Shown: positions 41,835 through 51,174, numbered from the stretch's first letter. The stretch: DNA of 64,000 bases from an uncultured Corynebacterium sp. (GCF_943914615.1 NZ_CALUCS010000008.1:1-64000), one strand, 5' to 3'. Notes: generated by a model from the sequence alone, not told the origin. Numbers and translations: made by a program.

Positions 41835-43691
41835 TTATTTCACTTCGCGGACGGCTCCGCGGTCAGCGGAGGTTGCCATCGCGGCATAAGCTCGCAGCGC
41901 CTTGGTGACCTTGCGCTGGCGAGTGGTGGGAGTCCACGGCTTGTCGGAAGCTTCCATCTCGGCGCGGCGGCGCTGGATCTCCTCGTCGGAGACGTCCAGC
42001 TGCAGAAGGCGCTCGTGCACGTCGATGGTGATCGGATCCCCGTCGCGGACCAGGCCGATCAGGCCGCCGTGCGCAGCTTCAGGGGAGATGTGGCCGACGG
42101 ACAGTCCGGACGTGCCACCGGAGAAGCGACCGTCGGTGATCAGCGCGCACTCCTTGCCGAGCCCGGTGCCCTTGAGGAAAGCGGTCGGGTGCAGCATTTC
42201 CTGCATTCCCGGCCCGCCGGCGGGGCCTTCGTAGCGCACGACCACAACGTGACCCGGCTTGACCTTCTTGTCGAGGATCACGCGCACGGCTTCCTCCTGG
42301 GATTCGACGACAAGTGCAGTGCCTTCGAAGTGCCAGATAGACGGATCGACGCCCGCGGCCTTGATCACAGCGCCGTCTTCGGCGAGGTTGCCGCGGAGGA
42401 CAACCAGACCGCCATCGGCCGTGTACGCATGCTCTACGTCGCGAATGACGCCACCTTCTGCGTCGGTGTCCAAGCTGGACCAACGGTTCTCAGTGCTGAA
42501 TGGCTCGGTCGTGCGGACTCCGCCGGGGGCGGCGTGGAACAACTCGATGGCTTCCTCAGTTGCAGCCCCGGAGCGGATGTCCCAGGACAGCAGCCATTCC
42601 TTCAGCGTGGCGGAGTGAACGGAGTGCACGCCTTCGTTGAGTTTGCCGGCGCGGTAGAGCTCGCCGAGGATGGCTGGGATGCCGCCTCCGCGGTGGACGT
42701 CTTCCATGTGGTAGTCGGAGTTCGGGGACACCTTCGACAGGCATGGCACTTCGCGGGACAGCTGGTCGATGGAGTGCAGGTCGAAGTCGACCTCACCCTC
42801 CTGGGCGGCTGCGAGGATGTGCAGCACGGTGTTGGAGGATCCGCCCATGGCCATGTCCAGCGCCATGGCATTTTCGAAGGCCTCGCGGGTGGCGATGTTG
42901 CGCGGCAGGACGGAGGCGTCTCCCTCGCCGTAGTAGCGGCGGCACAGTTCAACGATGGTGGTGCCAGCCTGGCGGAACAGGTCGCGTCGCTTGGCGTGAG
43001 TCGCCAAGGTGGAACCATTGCCCGGCAGAGACAGGCCAAGCGCCTCGGTCAGGCAGTTCATGGAGTTGGCGGTGAACATGCCGGAGCAGGAGCCGCACGT
43101 CGGGCAGGCGGCGGACTCAACTTCCAGCAGTGCCTGTGCGTCGACCTTGTCGGACGCGGAGGCGGAGATGGCGGTAATCAGATCCGTGGGAGCCTGTACG
43201 ACACCATCAACTGCCACGGCCTTGCCAGCCTCCATCGGTCCGCCGGAGACGAACACCACCGGAATGTTCAGGCGCATGGCGGCGTTCAGCATGCCGGGCG
43301 TGATCTTGTCGCAGTTGGAGATGCACACCAGCGCATCGGCGGCGTGGCCGTTGACCATGTATTCGACGGCGTCAGAAATGACCTCGCGGCTTGGCAGCGA
43401 GTAGAGCATGCCCGAGTGTCCCATTGCGATGCCGTCGTCGACGGCGATGGTGTTGAACTCTCGGGGAACGCCACCGGCTTCGCGGATGGCGTCCGCGACG
43501 ATGTCTCCCACGTCCTTCAGGTGCACGTGGCCCGGTACAAACTGCGTGTACGAGTTCGCAATGGCGATGATGGGCTTCTCGAAGTCCTGGTCCGTCATGC
43601 CTGTCGCACGCCACAGGGCGCGGGCGCCGGCGGCGTTGCGGCCTTGGGTGGTGACGGCGGATCTCAATGGGATGGCGTTCATACTATTCAC
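41835..43691 (-). CDS. ilvD: Dihydroxy-acid dehydratase
   Basis: IlvD dehydrates dihydroxyacids to the 2-oxoacid precursors of valine, leucine and isoleucine. The 618-residue product has the Fe-S ligand motifs [12 protein letters not shown] and [18 protein letters not shown], and the C-terminal [22 protein letters not shown] signature. GTG at 43691 is taken as start; ATG at 43682 is a close alternative that gives MNAIPLRS, nearer to the C. glutamicum N-terminus. It heads away from ilvBNC and lies beside the small membrane gene and mscCG, as in C. glutamicum. The 62-bp gap to the upstream gene carries 15-bp spaced repeats. Confidence 0.96.
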   Translation of the reverse strand: MNSMNAIPLRSAVTTQGRNAAGARALWRATGMTDQDFEKPIIAIANSYTQFVPGHVHLKDVGDIVADAIREAGGVPREFNTIAVDDGIAMGHSGMLYSLPSREVISDAVEYMVNGHAADALVCISNCDKITPGMLNAAMRLNIPVVFVSGGPMEAGKAVAVDGVVQAPTDLITAISASASDKVDAQALLEVESAACPTCGSCSGMFTANSMNCLTEALGLSLPGNGSTLATHAKRRDLFRQAGTTIVELCRRYYGEGDASVLPRNIATREAFENAMALDMAMGGSSNTVLHILAAAQEGEVDFDLHSIDQLSREVPCLSKVSPNSDYHMEDVHRGGGIPAILGELYRAGKLNEGVHSVHSATLKEWLLSWDIRSGAATEEAIELFHAAPGGVRTTEPFSTENRWSSLDTDAEGGVIRDVEHAYTADGGLVVLRGNLAEDGAVIKAAGVDPSIWHFEGTALVVESQEEAVRVILDKKVKPGHVVVVRYEGPAGGPGMQEMLHPTAFLKGTGLGKECALITDGRFSGGTSGLSVGHISPEAAHGGLIGLVRDGDPITIDVHERLLQLDVSDEEIQRRRAEMEASDKPWTPTTRQRKVTKALRAYAAMATSADRGAVREVK

Positions 43692-43716
43692 GGTTCTCTT
43701 CTCGTCGTTCTTATTC

Positions 43717-43756
43717 TCTGCGTTTAATTTTTCTGCGTTTATACTCTCGGCGTTTA
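43717..43756 (-). repeat. Three spaced TAAACGC elements between the small membrane gene and ilvD
   Basis: On the minus strand TAAACGCCGA, TAAACGCAGA and TAAACGCAGA recur at 15-bp spacing (plus-strand positions 43747, 43732 and 43717). The first TAA is the stop codon of the small membrane protein gene. The array ends about 25 bases before the ilvD start. Confidence 0.65.
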
Positions 43757-44377
43757 GCGGTCGGCATTGCCCTTGTCCTGCGCGCCTGCGCCGGACGCAC
43801 CCTCACCCTGGACGGTGGAATCGTGAGCGCCGGTATCTGGCGCGCGATCAGCCTGCGCGCCTGCGTCCGGCGCGTCGACTCCCGCTTCGAGGCGGCGCTG
43901 CTTTTCGTATTCCTTGTACTCGTCCTTGTCCATGAGTACGGCGTAGCCGTCCTTGTTGACGACCTGCACCTTGTCGTCCGTGGCTGCGCGGGCTGGGCTG
44001 ACGGGATCGGGGATGCGCCCGCCGCTGACCTTGTGCAGGTCGATCAGGGAGTTGAAGGTCACGCCGGGAAGCCAGATGCTGTTCTCCTGGTTGTCCACGG
44101 CGTAGGCGCGTCCGGCTCGGTTGAAGCGGAGCGCGCGGAAGTCTTCCCACTGCATGGTTTTGCCTGCGCGGAAGAGGTAGCGCGTGGTGATGGCTCTGTC
44201 AGTGACGGTGGTGCGTACCCACAAAGTCCACAGAATAAACACTAGTGGTATTAGCGGAACCCAGAAAAACCAGGCGACCTTGTAGCCAGTGAAAAGCAGG
44301 CAGATCAGGAACATGACGAACCCGCCGAGGATGTGTTCGCGGCTGGGGTGGAAAACCTTCGAGTTCATGGTGTTCAT
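43754..44377 (-). CDS. Small membrane protein with PH-like domain
   Basis: The 207-residue product has two adjacent membrane helices (about residues 14-50, [13 protein letters not shown] and [17 protein letters not shown]) followed by a PH-like (bPH) domain with [16 protein letters not shown] and WEDFRALRF, and an Ala/Gly/Asp-rich C-terminal tail (about 155-207). A gene of this type lies between ilvD and mscCG in C. glutamicum; its function is unknown to me. ATG at 44377 (5 bases after the mscCG stop) is chosen; ATG at 44368 is possible. The spacing implies co-transcription with mscCG. Confidence 0.75.
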   Translation of the reverse strand: MNTMNSKVFHPSREHILGGFVMFLICLLFTGYKVAWFFWVPLIPLVFILWTLWVRTTVTDRAITTRYLFRAGKTMQWEDFRALRFNRAGRAYAVDNQENSIWLPGVTFNSLIDLHKVSGGRIPDPVSPARAATDDKVQVVNKDGYAVLMDKDEYKEYEKQRRLEAGVDAPDAGAQADRAPDTGAHDSTVQGEGASGAGAQDKGNADR

Positions 44378-44381
44378 TAAA

Positions 44382-46514
44382 TCAGCCGTGGGTGGTGTCG
44401 GTCGCATTGGGCGTACCCGTCGCACCCATGGCGCGGGGTGCAGCGCCGTTCACGCTGTTGCCGCCGGTGCCGCTGTTGGAATTGTTGTTGGAGTTTTGGG
44501 GGCCTGCTGGTTGCGAGGGTTGACTACTGGAATCTGCGCCGGAGTTCGTTTCGGGGCTGTTGACGTTGGAGTCGCTGGTCGGTTCGTTGGTCCCTCCGCT
44601 GGGCGAGCCGTTGTTTGAGCCGCTGTTTTGGTTGTTAGTGGGCTGGCCGTTGGAGTCGGTGTTTGTGTTGGAGTTCGGGTCAGAATTTGGGTCGCCGGTG
44701 GGGTTGTTCTGACCGGTGGCGTTTTCGCCGGATTGGTCGTTTACTTCGGAGTTCTCGGAGTCTTCGGTGGACGCGCTGTTGGAGGGGCGGTCGCGCCAGT
44801 AGTCGGGGGAGAGCCAGCCGGTGTCTCCGCCCTCTGGGTTCGAAGAGGCTAGCGCCAGACCGCCGACTAGAAGTAGCGCCAGAATAAGTCCGGTGGTGGA
44901 AGGGCGGGTGCGGCCGCCGACACTCATGATCCTCTTGAACTTGGAGGCGTGCTGTTCGTTGCGCCAGATGCTCTGGAATTTCTCCTTCTTTTCAGTGTCC
45001 TTCGCACCAACGGGGATATCCGGACCGTCGCCGTGGGCCTCCGTTAGGCCGGTATCTTCGTCAGAACTGGAGGCGGAATCGGCAGTAGCGCTAATGCGAG
45101 CGTTCGCGCCAGTGCGATCTTCCGCGCCAGCGCGAGCGTTCGCGCCCAAGCGAGCGTGCTGGGAAGGAGCCGCCTGCGTCTGGCCGATGGTTCCATCGCT
45201 GTCAAGGGGACGGACTCCCGGGCCGTCAGTCGTAGGAGCCCCCGCGGGCAGATTAGTCTTTTCGCCCCGGCCAGTCGGTTCAGCCTGGCCGGGGCCGCCG
45301 GTCGGTTCAGCCTGGCCGGGCCGTGCAAGTTGGCCAGGCCGGTCAGCCAGTTCAGCCTGGTCGGGCCGTGCAAGTTGGCCAGCCCGGTCTGCCCCTTCAG
45401 CCTGCACGGCATCCATAGCGGCAGTTTCCAGCGCCGACGCGGTTCCGTGCACCGCTGAAGCCTCGCTCCCCGGTGCGGACCCGTGCGACTTGTCTCCGTT
45501 CACTGAATCAGCGATTCCTGCAGAGCCGCTCTGTGAACCATCAGCCACCGAAGCTGACCGGTTGCGCGAGGCGTGCTGGGCGGGCAAGACCTCCGTAGGT
45601 GCCAGCGCGGATTCCGCAGCCACAGCCTTTCTGGGGTCGGCAGCGGGGGAGGAGTGGGCGTCAGAACCATCAAGAAAGACCCGCGGCATGTCATAACGGT
45701 CCCAGAAGACATTCACCAAAGCCGAGCGCAGAACACGCTCCACAGCCCACTGACGCGCCGGGTTCACCACGACCATGACTCGGAAATTAACCTGCCACGA
45801 CTGACCCGCCGCAGTAGGAGCGACGATATCCGTAGCCGGCAAAACCTCCAGCTCGCCGGTGACGTCCCCGGCGATAGTCGGATCCCCCAGAGCCTTCGCA
45901 GCCGTGGCCTCCACGCGATCCGTCAGCTGCGACATGGACTCGCCCGGCTGCAGTGGAACAGCCAAGTCCACCACCGCCCGAGACCAATCCTGTGAATAGT
46001 TTGTGATTACACCCGCGGAGCCGTTCGGGATGGTCACCACCTCGCCGGAGGCAGTACGGACCTTCGTCGCGCGCAACGTCAGCGCCACAACCGTGCCCGA
46101 AATGTCACTGGACGTACCGTCAAAGGCGACGAAGTCTCCCACGCCGAACTGACGCTCCGAGATGATGAAGAACCCCGCCAGAAAATCGCCGATCACGTTC
46201 TGAGCGCCGAAACCAATAGCAGCTGAAACGACCGTTGCGGGCAGGGCGGCGCCCATGGCGGGTACGCCCAGGTTCGTCAGCCCCAGCATGATGATCGCGA
46301 AGTACGCAATCGCCTGGAGCACGTACACCAGCGCACCGACCAGGGCGAGGCGGGATTTGGTGGCCTCCCCGCCCTCATCGAAACGGTTGCTGACAATGCG
46401 AATCGCCAAACGCCCCACGCGGGGGATCAAAATTGCGATAATTACCAGTGCAGTCAAGGGAAGGCCGTGGACGACCAGCCATTCCCAGAGCTGGAAAGCA
46501 TAGAACTTCAACAT
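44382..46514 (-). CDS. mscCG: MscS-family mechanosensitive channel/glutamate exporter MscCG (YggB)
   Basis: The 710-residue protein has an MscS core: three membrane helices (about 15-110) with the pore-lining Gly/Ala-rich segment AMGAALPATVVSAAIGFGAQNV, then the beta domain and vestibule (to about 270). A very long disordered linker follows, with ARPGQAE/ADRPGQL repeats, then a fourth helix (LILALLLVGGLALA, near 548-562) and an Asn/Ser/Thr-rich tail of about 145 residues presumably outside the membrane. The order ilvD, small membrane gene, this gene, ilvBNC is that of C. glutamicum, where MscCG is the glutamate efflux channel. C. glutamicum MscCG has 533 residues, so this form is much extended. 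Confidence 0.9.
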   Translation of the reverse strand: MLKFYAFQLWEWLVVHGLPLTALVIIAILIPRVGRLAIRIVSNRFDEGGEATKSRLALVGALVYVLQAIAYFAIIMLGLTNLGVPAMGAALPATVVSAAIGFGAQNVIGDFLAGFFIISERQFGVGDFVAFDGTSSDISGTVVALTLRATKVRTASGEVVTIPNGSAGVITNYSQDWSRAVVDLAVPLQPGESMSQLTDRVEATAAKALGDPTIAGDVTGELEVLPATDIVAPTAAGQSWQVNFRVMVVVNPARQWAVERVLRSALVNVFWDRYDMPRVFLDGSDAHSSPAADPRKAVAAESALAPTEVLPAQHASRNRSASVADGSQSGSAGIADSVNGDKSHGSAPGSEASAVHGTASALETAAMDAVQAEGADRAGQLARPDQAELADRPGQLARPGQAEPTGGPGQAEPTGRGEKTNLPAGAPTTDGPGVRPLDSDGTIGQTQAAPSQHARLGANARAGAEDRTGANARISATADSASSSDEDTGLTEAHGDGPDIPVGAKDTEKKEKFQSIWRNEQHASKFKRIMSVGGRTRPSTTGLILALLLVGGLALASSNPEGGDTGWLSPDYWRDRPSNSASTEDSENSEVNDQSGENATGQNNPTGDPNSDPNSNTNTDSNGQPTNNQNSGSNNGSPSGGTNEPTSDSNVNSPETNSGADSSSQPSQPAGPQNSNNNSNSGTGGNSVNGAAPRAMGATGTPNATDTTHG

Positions 46515-46522
46515 GCTTTCCC

Positions 46523-46528
46523 ACCGTA
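46523..46528 (-). promoter_or_regulatory. -10 hexamer of near-leaderless promoter (mscCG)
   Basis: On the minus strand TACGGT ends 8 nt before the ATG at 46514. The 11-bp repeats at 46575-46629 begin about 45 bp further upstream. Confidence 0.5.
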
Positions 46529-46574
46529 GTCCCGGAAAGGTCGGGGAGTGTGCGCCCGCCAGGATTCGGACGGG

Positions 46575-46629
46575 ATTCTGACCAGACTCTGACCAGATTC
46601 TGACCCGATTCTGACCCGATTCTGATTCG
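46575..46629. repeat. Five tandem 11-bp repeats ATTCTGACCCG
   Basis: Units at 46575, 46586, 46597, 46608 and 46619 read ATTCTGACCAG, ACTCTGACCAG, ATTCTGACCCG twice, and ATTCTGATTCG. The array is close to helical phase (11 bp) and lies 60-115 bp upstream of mscCG. Confidence 0.85.
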
Positions 46630-46694
46630 TTTCCAGTCGGGGCTCCCAGTCGGATTCACGGGTCGCGTTCAGACGCGCGCCCTGCGGCTCGCGG

Positions 46695-46794
46695 GCGACC
46701 GTGGCTACCGCGCAGCGAAGCGACCGTGGCTACTGCGCCGCGGGGCGACTGTGGCTACCGCGCAGCGAAGCGACCGTGGCTACTGCGCCGCGGG
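46695..46794. repeat. Four tandem 25-bp repeats (two 50-bp pairs)
   Basis: Units start at 46695, 46720, 46745 and 46770, each beginning GCGACCGTGGCTAC (GCGACTGTGG in the third). Units 1 and 3 end CGCAGCGAA; units 2 and 4 end GCGCCGCGGG. They lie between divergent mscCG and ilvBNC. Confidence 0.85.
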
Positions 46795-46874
46795 TCGCGG
46801 AAGGGTTGAAGTACAGGTCGGGGCCGTTTTGCGCCGTCCAGTAGATGAGATGGGGGCATCATACTTTGGGAAAC

Positions 46875-46898
46875 AAGTGGTCAAAAGCTTGACTACTT
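46875..46898. promoter_or_regulatory. Palindrome over the -35 box of the ilvBNC promoter, candidate operator
   Basis: Arms AAGTGGTCAA (46875-46884) and TTGACTACTT (46889-46898) are complementary at 9 of 10 positions around an AAGC centre. The right arm contains the -35 hexamer TTGACT. Direct repeats TTTGGGAAA flank it at 46865 and 46898, 33 bp apart. Confidence 0.55.
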
Positions 46899-46917
46899 TT
46901 GGGAAAGGCGCTAAATT
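46889..46917 (+). promoter_or_regulatory. Sigma-A promoter of the ilvBNC leader
   Basis: TTGACT (46889-46894), a 17-bp spacer and TAAATT (46912-46917) form a near-ideal housekeeping promoter. The leader peptide ATG begins 7 nt after the -10, so the transcript should start at the ATG. Confidence 0.8.
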
Positions 46918-46924
46918 TAGAGCC

Positions 46925-46975
46925 ATGGAATTCACGCAACTAGTACGAGTACTCATTATCGAGGGGCGCCACTAG
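46925..46975 (+). CDS. ilvBNC leader peptide (attenuation)
   Basis: A 16-codon frame encodes MEFTQLVRVLIIEGRH. Seven residues, L-V-R-V-L-I-I, include six branched-chain amino acids, the products of the operon, as expected for a ribosome-stalling leader. It is followed 24 bases later by a terminator hairpin (47000-47049). C. glutamicum ilvBNC is known to be controlled by attenuation with a short Val/Leu/Ile-rich leader. The peptide itself seems leaderless (TAAATT 7 nt upstream), so stalling would involve an initiating 70S-type ribosome right at the transcript 5' end (inference). Confidence 0.85.
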   Translation: MEFTQLVRVLIIEGRH

Positions 46976-46999
46976 CTACCTCATCGAGCTCGACACGGC

Positions 47000-47049
47000 G
47001 CCCCCGACAACTGACGCAGTAGCGTCGGCAAGTTGGGGGCTTTTGTTGT
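47000..47049 (+). terminator. Attenuator terminator of ilvBNC
   Basis: GCCCCC at 47000-47005 pairs with GGGGGC at 47035-47040, with an inner GACGC/GCGTC stem around an AGTA loop, followed by TTTTGTTGT. It lies between the leader peptide and ilvB. Confidence 0.85.
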
Positions 47050-47213
47050 GTGGAGGACATGCACCTAACCGAACAAGCGATTCCACACCGAAGATTTTTC
47101 GGCCTTTTCGCTTCCAGGTAATGCCAGCTCGCCAGAGCGCGAACGCTGTGGCGGGCTGCAGCGCAGGCGACGCAGCGCTGAAACACGTAGCAATGCGTGT
47201 CGCGCTGTGTTGA

Positions 47214-47259
47214 TGCGCGGCGCGTGCTGAGGCGTGAGCTGCGCGGCGCGTGCTGAGGC
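47214..47259 (+). repeat. Exact 20-bp direct repeat in the ilvB 5' region
   Basis: TGCGCGGCGCGTGCTGAGGC occurs at 47214-47233 and 47240-47259 (26-bp period). It sits in the roughly 330-base stretch between the attenuator and ilvB, which otherwise shows no gene. Confidence 0.7.
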
Positions 47260-47377
47260 AGACGTCGAGGCGCGTGACGTGCGCCGCGGCGCGGCGCGAC
47301 GGCAGGAAACCGGGAAGCGGAGGGGGCAAAGAATTGAAGGCAGGACGGATTCAAGGACTCAAGGAGCGAAGGAAAAC

Positions 47378-49240
47378 GTGACACACACATCACGCTCGCA
47401 ACCCAGCCCCGCCACCTTGGCGAACAACTCCCGCGGCAAGCGGCCAGAGCGAATTAACGGCGCACAGGCCGTAGTCCGCTCCCTAGAAGAGCTAGGCACC
47501 GATGTTGTATTCGGCCTGCCCGGAGGCGCCGTGTTGCCGCTCTATGAGGCGCTGTACGACTCCGAGAAGCTGAACCACATCCTCGTCCGCCACGAGCAGG
47601 GCGCCGGCCACGCCGCCACCGGCTACGCTCAGGCCACCGGCCGCGTGGGCGTGTGCATCGCAACTTCCGGCCCCGGTGCAACGAACCTGGTCACCCCCAT
47701 CGCTGACGCCAACATGGACTCGGTGCCTCTGGTCGCCATCACCGGCCAGGTTGGTAAGGGCCTTTTGGGTACTGACGCCTTCCAGGAGGCGGACATTCGC
47801 GGCGTGACCATGCCAATCACCAAGCACAACTTCATGGTGACCCGCCCCGAGGACATCCCCGGCGCCATCGCCGAGGCTTTCCATGTGGCTTCCACCGGCC
47901 GCCCCGGCGCGGTTCTGGTGGATATTCCGAAGGACGTGCAGAACGCAGAGCTGGAATTCAACTGGCCGCCGAAGTACGAGCTGCCCGGCTACCGTCCGGT
48001 CACCAGTCCGCACCCGCGCCAGGTAGAGGAAGCTGTGCGCATGATCAGCGCGGCGAAGCGCCCGACGCTGTACGTCGGCGGCGGCGTGATCAAGGCGGAA
48101 GCGCACGCAGAACTGCTGGAGTTTGCAGAAGCCAACGACATCCCAGTTGTCACCACCCTCATGGCTCTGGGCAGCTTCCCGGCCTCCCACCCGCTGTACA
48201 TGGGCATGCCCGGTATGCACGGAAGTGTCCCGGCGGTCGCAGCCCTGCAGCGCTCCGACCTGCTGATTACCATCGGCGCCCGCTTCGACGACCGCGTCAC
48301 CGGCCACGTGGACAGCTTCGCCCCGGATGCGAAGGTCATCCACGCCGACATCGACCCGGCGGAAATCGGCAAGATCCGCGAAGCCAACGTGCCGATCGTC
48401 GGCGACGCCCGCGAGGTACTGGCCGCACTCCACCAGGCGATGCGGAACCCGGACCTGAAGAAGCCCGCCACCGTCGGCTGGCTGAACTACCTGAACAAGC
48501 TGAAGCAGGACTTCCCCCGCGGCTACGACGAGCAGCCCAACGGCAAGCTCGCCCCGCAGTACGTCATCGAAACTCTGTCCAAGACCGTCGGCCCGGACGC
48601 TATCTACGTCGCCGGCGTGGGGCAGCACCAGATGTGGGCGGCACAGTTCGTGGACTACGAAAACCCGCGCACCTGGCTGAACTCCGGTGGCCTTGGCACG
48701 ATGGGTTACTCCGTGCCCGCTGCCATGGGTGCAAAGGCCGGCAAGCCCGACACTTCCGTCTGGGCCATCGACGGTGACGGCTGCTTCCAGATGACCAACC
48801 AGGAGCTCGTCACCTGCGCGGTGGAGAAGCTGCCGATCAAGGTCGCCCTCATCAACAACGGAAACCTCGGCATGGTCCGCCAGTGGCAGACGCTGTTCTA
48901 CGACCAGCGGTACTCGCACACCAACCTGAAGCCGGGGGAGACTTACCTGCCGGACTTCCTGATGTTGGCTGAGTCCATGGGCTGCGCGGCGTTCCGCGTC
49001 ACTAAGCCAGAGGATGTAGAGCCGACCATCCGCAAGGCCGAAGAGATCAACGACCGCCCCGTCGTCATCGACTTCATCGTCGGCGAGGATGCGCAGGTGT
49101 GGCCGATGGTCGCCGCCGGCACATCCAACGAGGAAATCCAGTACGCACGCAACCTGCGGCCGCTGTTCGACGAGGAATCCTCGGCGGCAGAATCGCCCGC
49201 GGAGATCCACGAGGTCACCCAGGAAGGTGAAGAAGACTAA
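47378..49240 (+). CDS. ilvB: Acetolactate (acetohydroxyacid) synthase large subunit
   Basis: IlvB condenses pyruvate with pyruvate or 2-oxobutanoate, the first common step of branched-chain amino acid synthesis. The 620-residue ThDP enzyme shows [15 protein letters not shown] with the catalytic Glu near the N-terminus, [15 protein letters not shown], and the ThDP/Mg motif [12 protein letters not shown]...[15 protein letters not shown] at 47378 is preferred: AAGGAG and GAAGGA precede it and the residues after it match a variable leader before the conserved [10 protein letters not shown]. ilvN overlaps its stop codon (TAATG). Expression is controlled by the attenuator at 46925-47049. Confidence 0.96.
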   Translation: MTHTSRSQPSPATLANNSRGKRPERINGAQAVVRSLEELGTDVVFGLPGGAVLPLYEALYDSEKLNHILVRHEQGAGHAATGYAQATGRVGVCIATSGPGATNLVTPIADANMDSVPLVAITGQVGKGLLGTDAFQEADIRGVTMPITKHNFMVTRPEDIPGAIAEAFHVASTGRPGAVLVDIPKDVQNAELEFNWPPKYELPGYRPVTSPHPRQVEEAVRMISAAKRPTLYVGGGVIKAEAHAELLEFAEANDIPVVTTLMALGSFPASHPLYMGMPGMHGSVPAVAALQRSDLLITIGARFDDRVTGHVDSFAPDAKVIHADIDPAEIGKIREANVPIVGDAREVLAALHQAMRNPDLKKPATVGWLNYLNKLKQDFPRGYDEQPNGKLAPQYVIETLSKTVGPDAIYVAGVGQHQMWAAQFVDYENPRTWLNSGGLGTMGYSVPAAMGAKAGKPDTSVWAIDGDGCFQMTNQELVTCAVEKLPIKVALINNGNLGMVRQWQTLFYDQRYSHTNLKPGETYLPDFLMLAESMGCAAFRVTKPEDVEPTIRKAEEINDRPVVIDFIVGEDAQVWPMVAAGTSNEEIQYARNLRPLFDEESSAAESPAEIHEVTQEGEED

Positions 49241-49758
49241 TGAGCACGAACAAGGTACAGGTCCACACCCTGTCCGTCCTGTGTGAGGACGTCGACGGTA
49301 TCATCTCGCGAATCTCCGGCATGTTCACCCGCCGCGCGTTCAGCATCATCTCGATCAGCTCTGGTCGCACGGAGGTCGAGGGGATCAACCGCATCACCAT
49401 CATCGTCGAGGGCGAGGATCACGTGGTGGAGCAGATCACCAAGCAGCTGAACAAGCTCATCCCCGTTATTAAGGTCACGCGCCACGACCCGGAGTCAATC
49501 GTCTCCCGCGGCCTGATGATGGTGAAAGTTTCCGCTGACAACGCGAACCGCACACAGGTGGTGGAGTCCGCGAAGCTGTTCCGCGCACACGTGGTGGACG
49601 TCGGCCCGGAGTCGGTGATCATCGAGTGCACAGGTACGCCGTCGAAGCTGCAGGCTCTGCTGGATGTTTTGGAGCCGTTCGGTATCCGCGAGCTTGTCGA
49701 GGCGTCGCCGACTGCGATCAGTCGCGGTCCTCGCGCCATGTACCCGGCGAATCTCTAG
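49240..49758 (+). CDS. ilvN: Acetolactate synthase small (regulatory) subunit
   Basis: The 172-residue regulatory subunit carries an N-terminal ACT domain (VHTLSVLCEDVDGIISRISGMF, residues about 6-27, with the valine-binding loop) and the C-terminal domain with GTPSKLQALLDVLEPFGI. It activates IlvB and confers feedback inhibition by valine and other branched-chain amino acids. The ATG overlaps the last base of the ilvB TAA, which indicates translational coupling and fixed stoichiometry. Confidence 0.96.
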   Translation: MSTNKVQVHTLSVLCEDVDGIISRISGMFTRRAFSIISISSGRTEVEGINRITIIVEGEDHVVEQITKQLNKLIPVIKVTRHDPESIVSRGLMMVKVSADNANRTQVVESAKLFRAHVVDVGPESVIIECTGTPSKLQALLDVLEPFGIRELVEASPTAISRGPRAMYPANL

Positions 49759-49766
49759 GTTCTTTG

Positions 49767-49801
49767 GTGACGCCTTTAGTCGGCAGCCGGGTGGGCGTCA
49801 C
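49767..49801. repeat. Inverted pair of GGCGTCA motifs between ilvN and ilvC
   Basis: GTGACGCC at 49767-49774 and GGCGTCAC at 49794-49801 are perfect 8-bp complements around 19 bases and could form a hairpin. No T-run follows. The pair lies 9 bases after the ilvN stop. Confidence 0.65.
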
Positions 49802-49879
49802 TACCTACGAAAGAGGGCAGCAGCCCAAAAGAGTTCACTATGTGGACGCCAAAGTCTCACCAAATGAAATAAAGTCTGC

Positions 49880-49885
49880 TATAAA
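49880..49885 (+). promoter_or_regulatory. Candidate extended -10 of an ilvC promoter
   Basis: TGCTATAAAGG contains TATAAA at 49880-49885 with an upstream TGC, 30 bases before the ilvC ATG. In C. glutamicum ilvC has a promoter of its own. GAAAGGAAGC follows as ribosome-binding site. Confidence 0.5.
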
Positions 49886-49890
49886 GGTAG

Positions 49891-50930
<1,040 letters not shown>

Positions 50931-50931
<1 letters not shown>

Positions 50932-51020
50932 AGCGGCCCGGCTGAAGCGGCCTGGCCGAAACAGCCCGGTCGAAACTGCCCGACCGAAACAGCCTGCTTA
51001 AAGCGGTCTGGCTGAATAAC
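50931..51020. repeat. Six degenerate tandem repeats of about 14-15 bp after ilvC
   Basis: Units resembling AGCGGCCCGGCTGAA, ACAGCCCGGTCGAA and AGCGGTCTGGCTGAA follow one another from the ilvC stop codon onward. The remaining bases to 51162 include a GC-rich imperfect hairpin (51070-51120) followed by GTCTTTGTTTT, which may terminate ilvC. Confidence 0.55.
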
Positions 51021-51162
51021 TGAATGCTTTAGATCTCCAAGTTTAGGGATTCTGAATTTGGAATCTGTTTAGCGGGGGGCTCATGTTCTGGCCGCCAATG
51101 GCGAGCCGTTCTGGCTCCCCGTCTTTGTTTTCAGTAATTTGTCAATAAGGGATGTGGCTGCC

Positions 51163-51168
51163 TAAAGT
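51163..51168 (+). promoter_or_regulatory. -10 hexamer of leaderless promoter (CDF gene)
   Basis: TAAAGT ends 6 nt before the ATG at 51175. Confidence 0.5.
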
Positions 51169-51174
51169 GAGGGT

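Noticed and set aside
41742..43727. 661-residue plus-strand frame opposite ilvD
   Set aside because: Composition is that of a GC-rich shadow frame; ilvD on the other strand has all its family motifs.
46695..46794. CRISPR-like array between mscCG and ilvB
   Set aside because: A-B-A-B tandem units without spacers; best read as nested duplication.
46751..46975. 74-residue frame ending at the ilv leader
   Set aside because: It runs through the 25-bp repeats and the promoter; only its last 16 codons, from the ATG at 46925, make sense as the attenuation leader peptide.
47378..47396. CRP/GlxR-like palindrome CGTGACACACACATCACG at the ilvB start
   Set aside because: The half-sites are spaced 8 nt apart, not 6 as in the GlxR consensus, and they overlap the start codon.
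47492..49210. 572-residue minus-strand frame opposite ilvB
   Set aside because: Shadow of ilvB; the protein has no domain and the sense strand is a clear acetolactate synthase.
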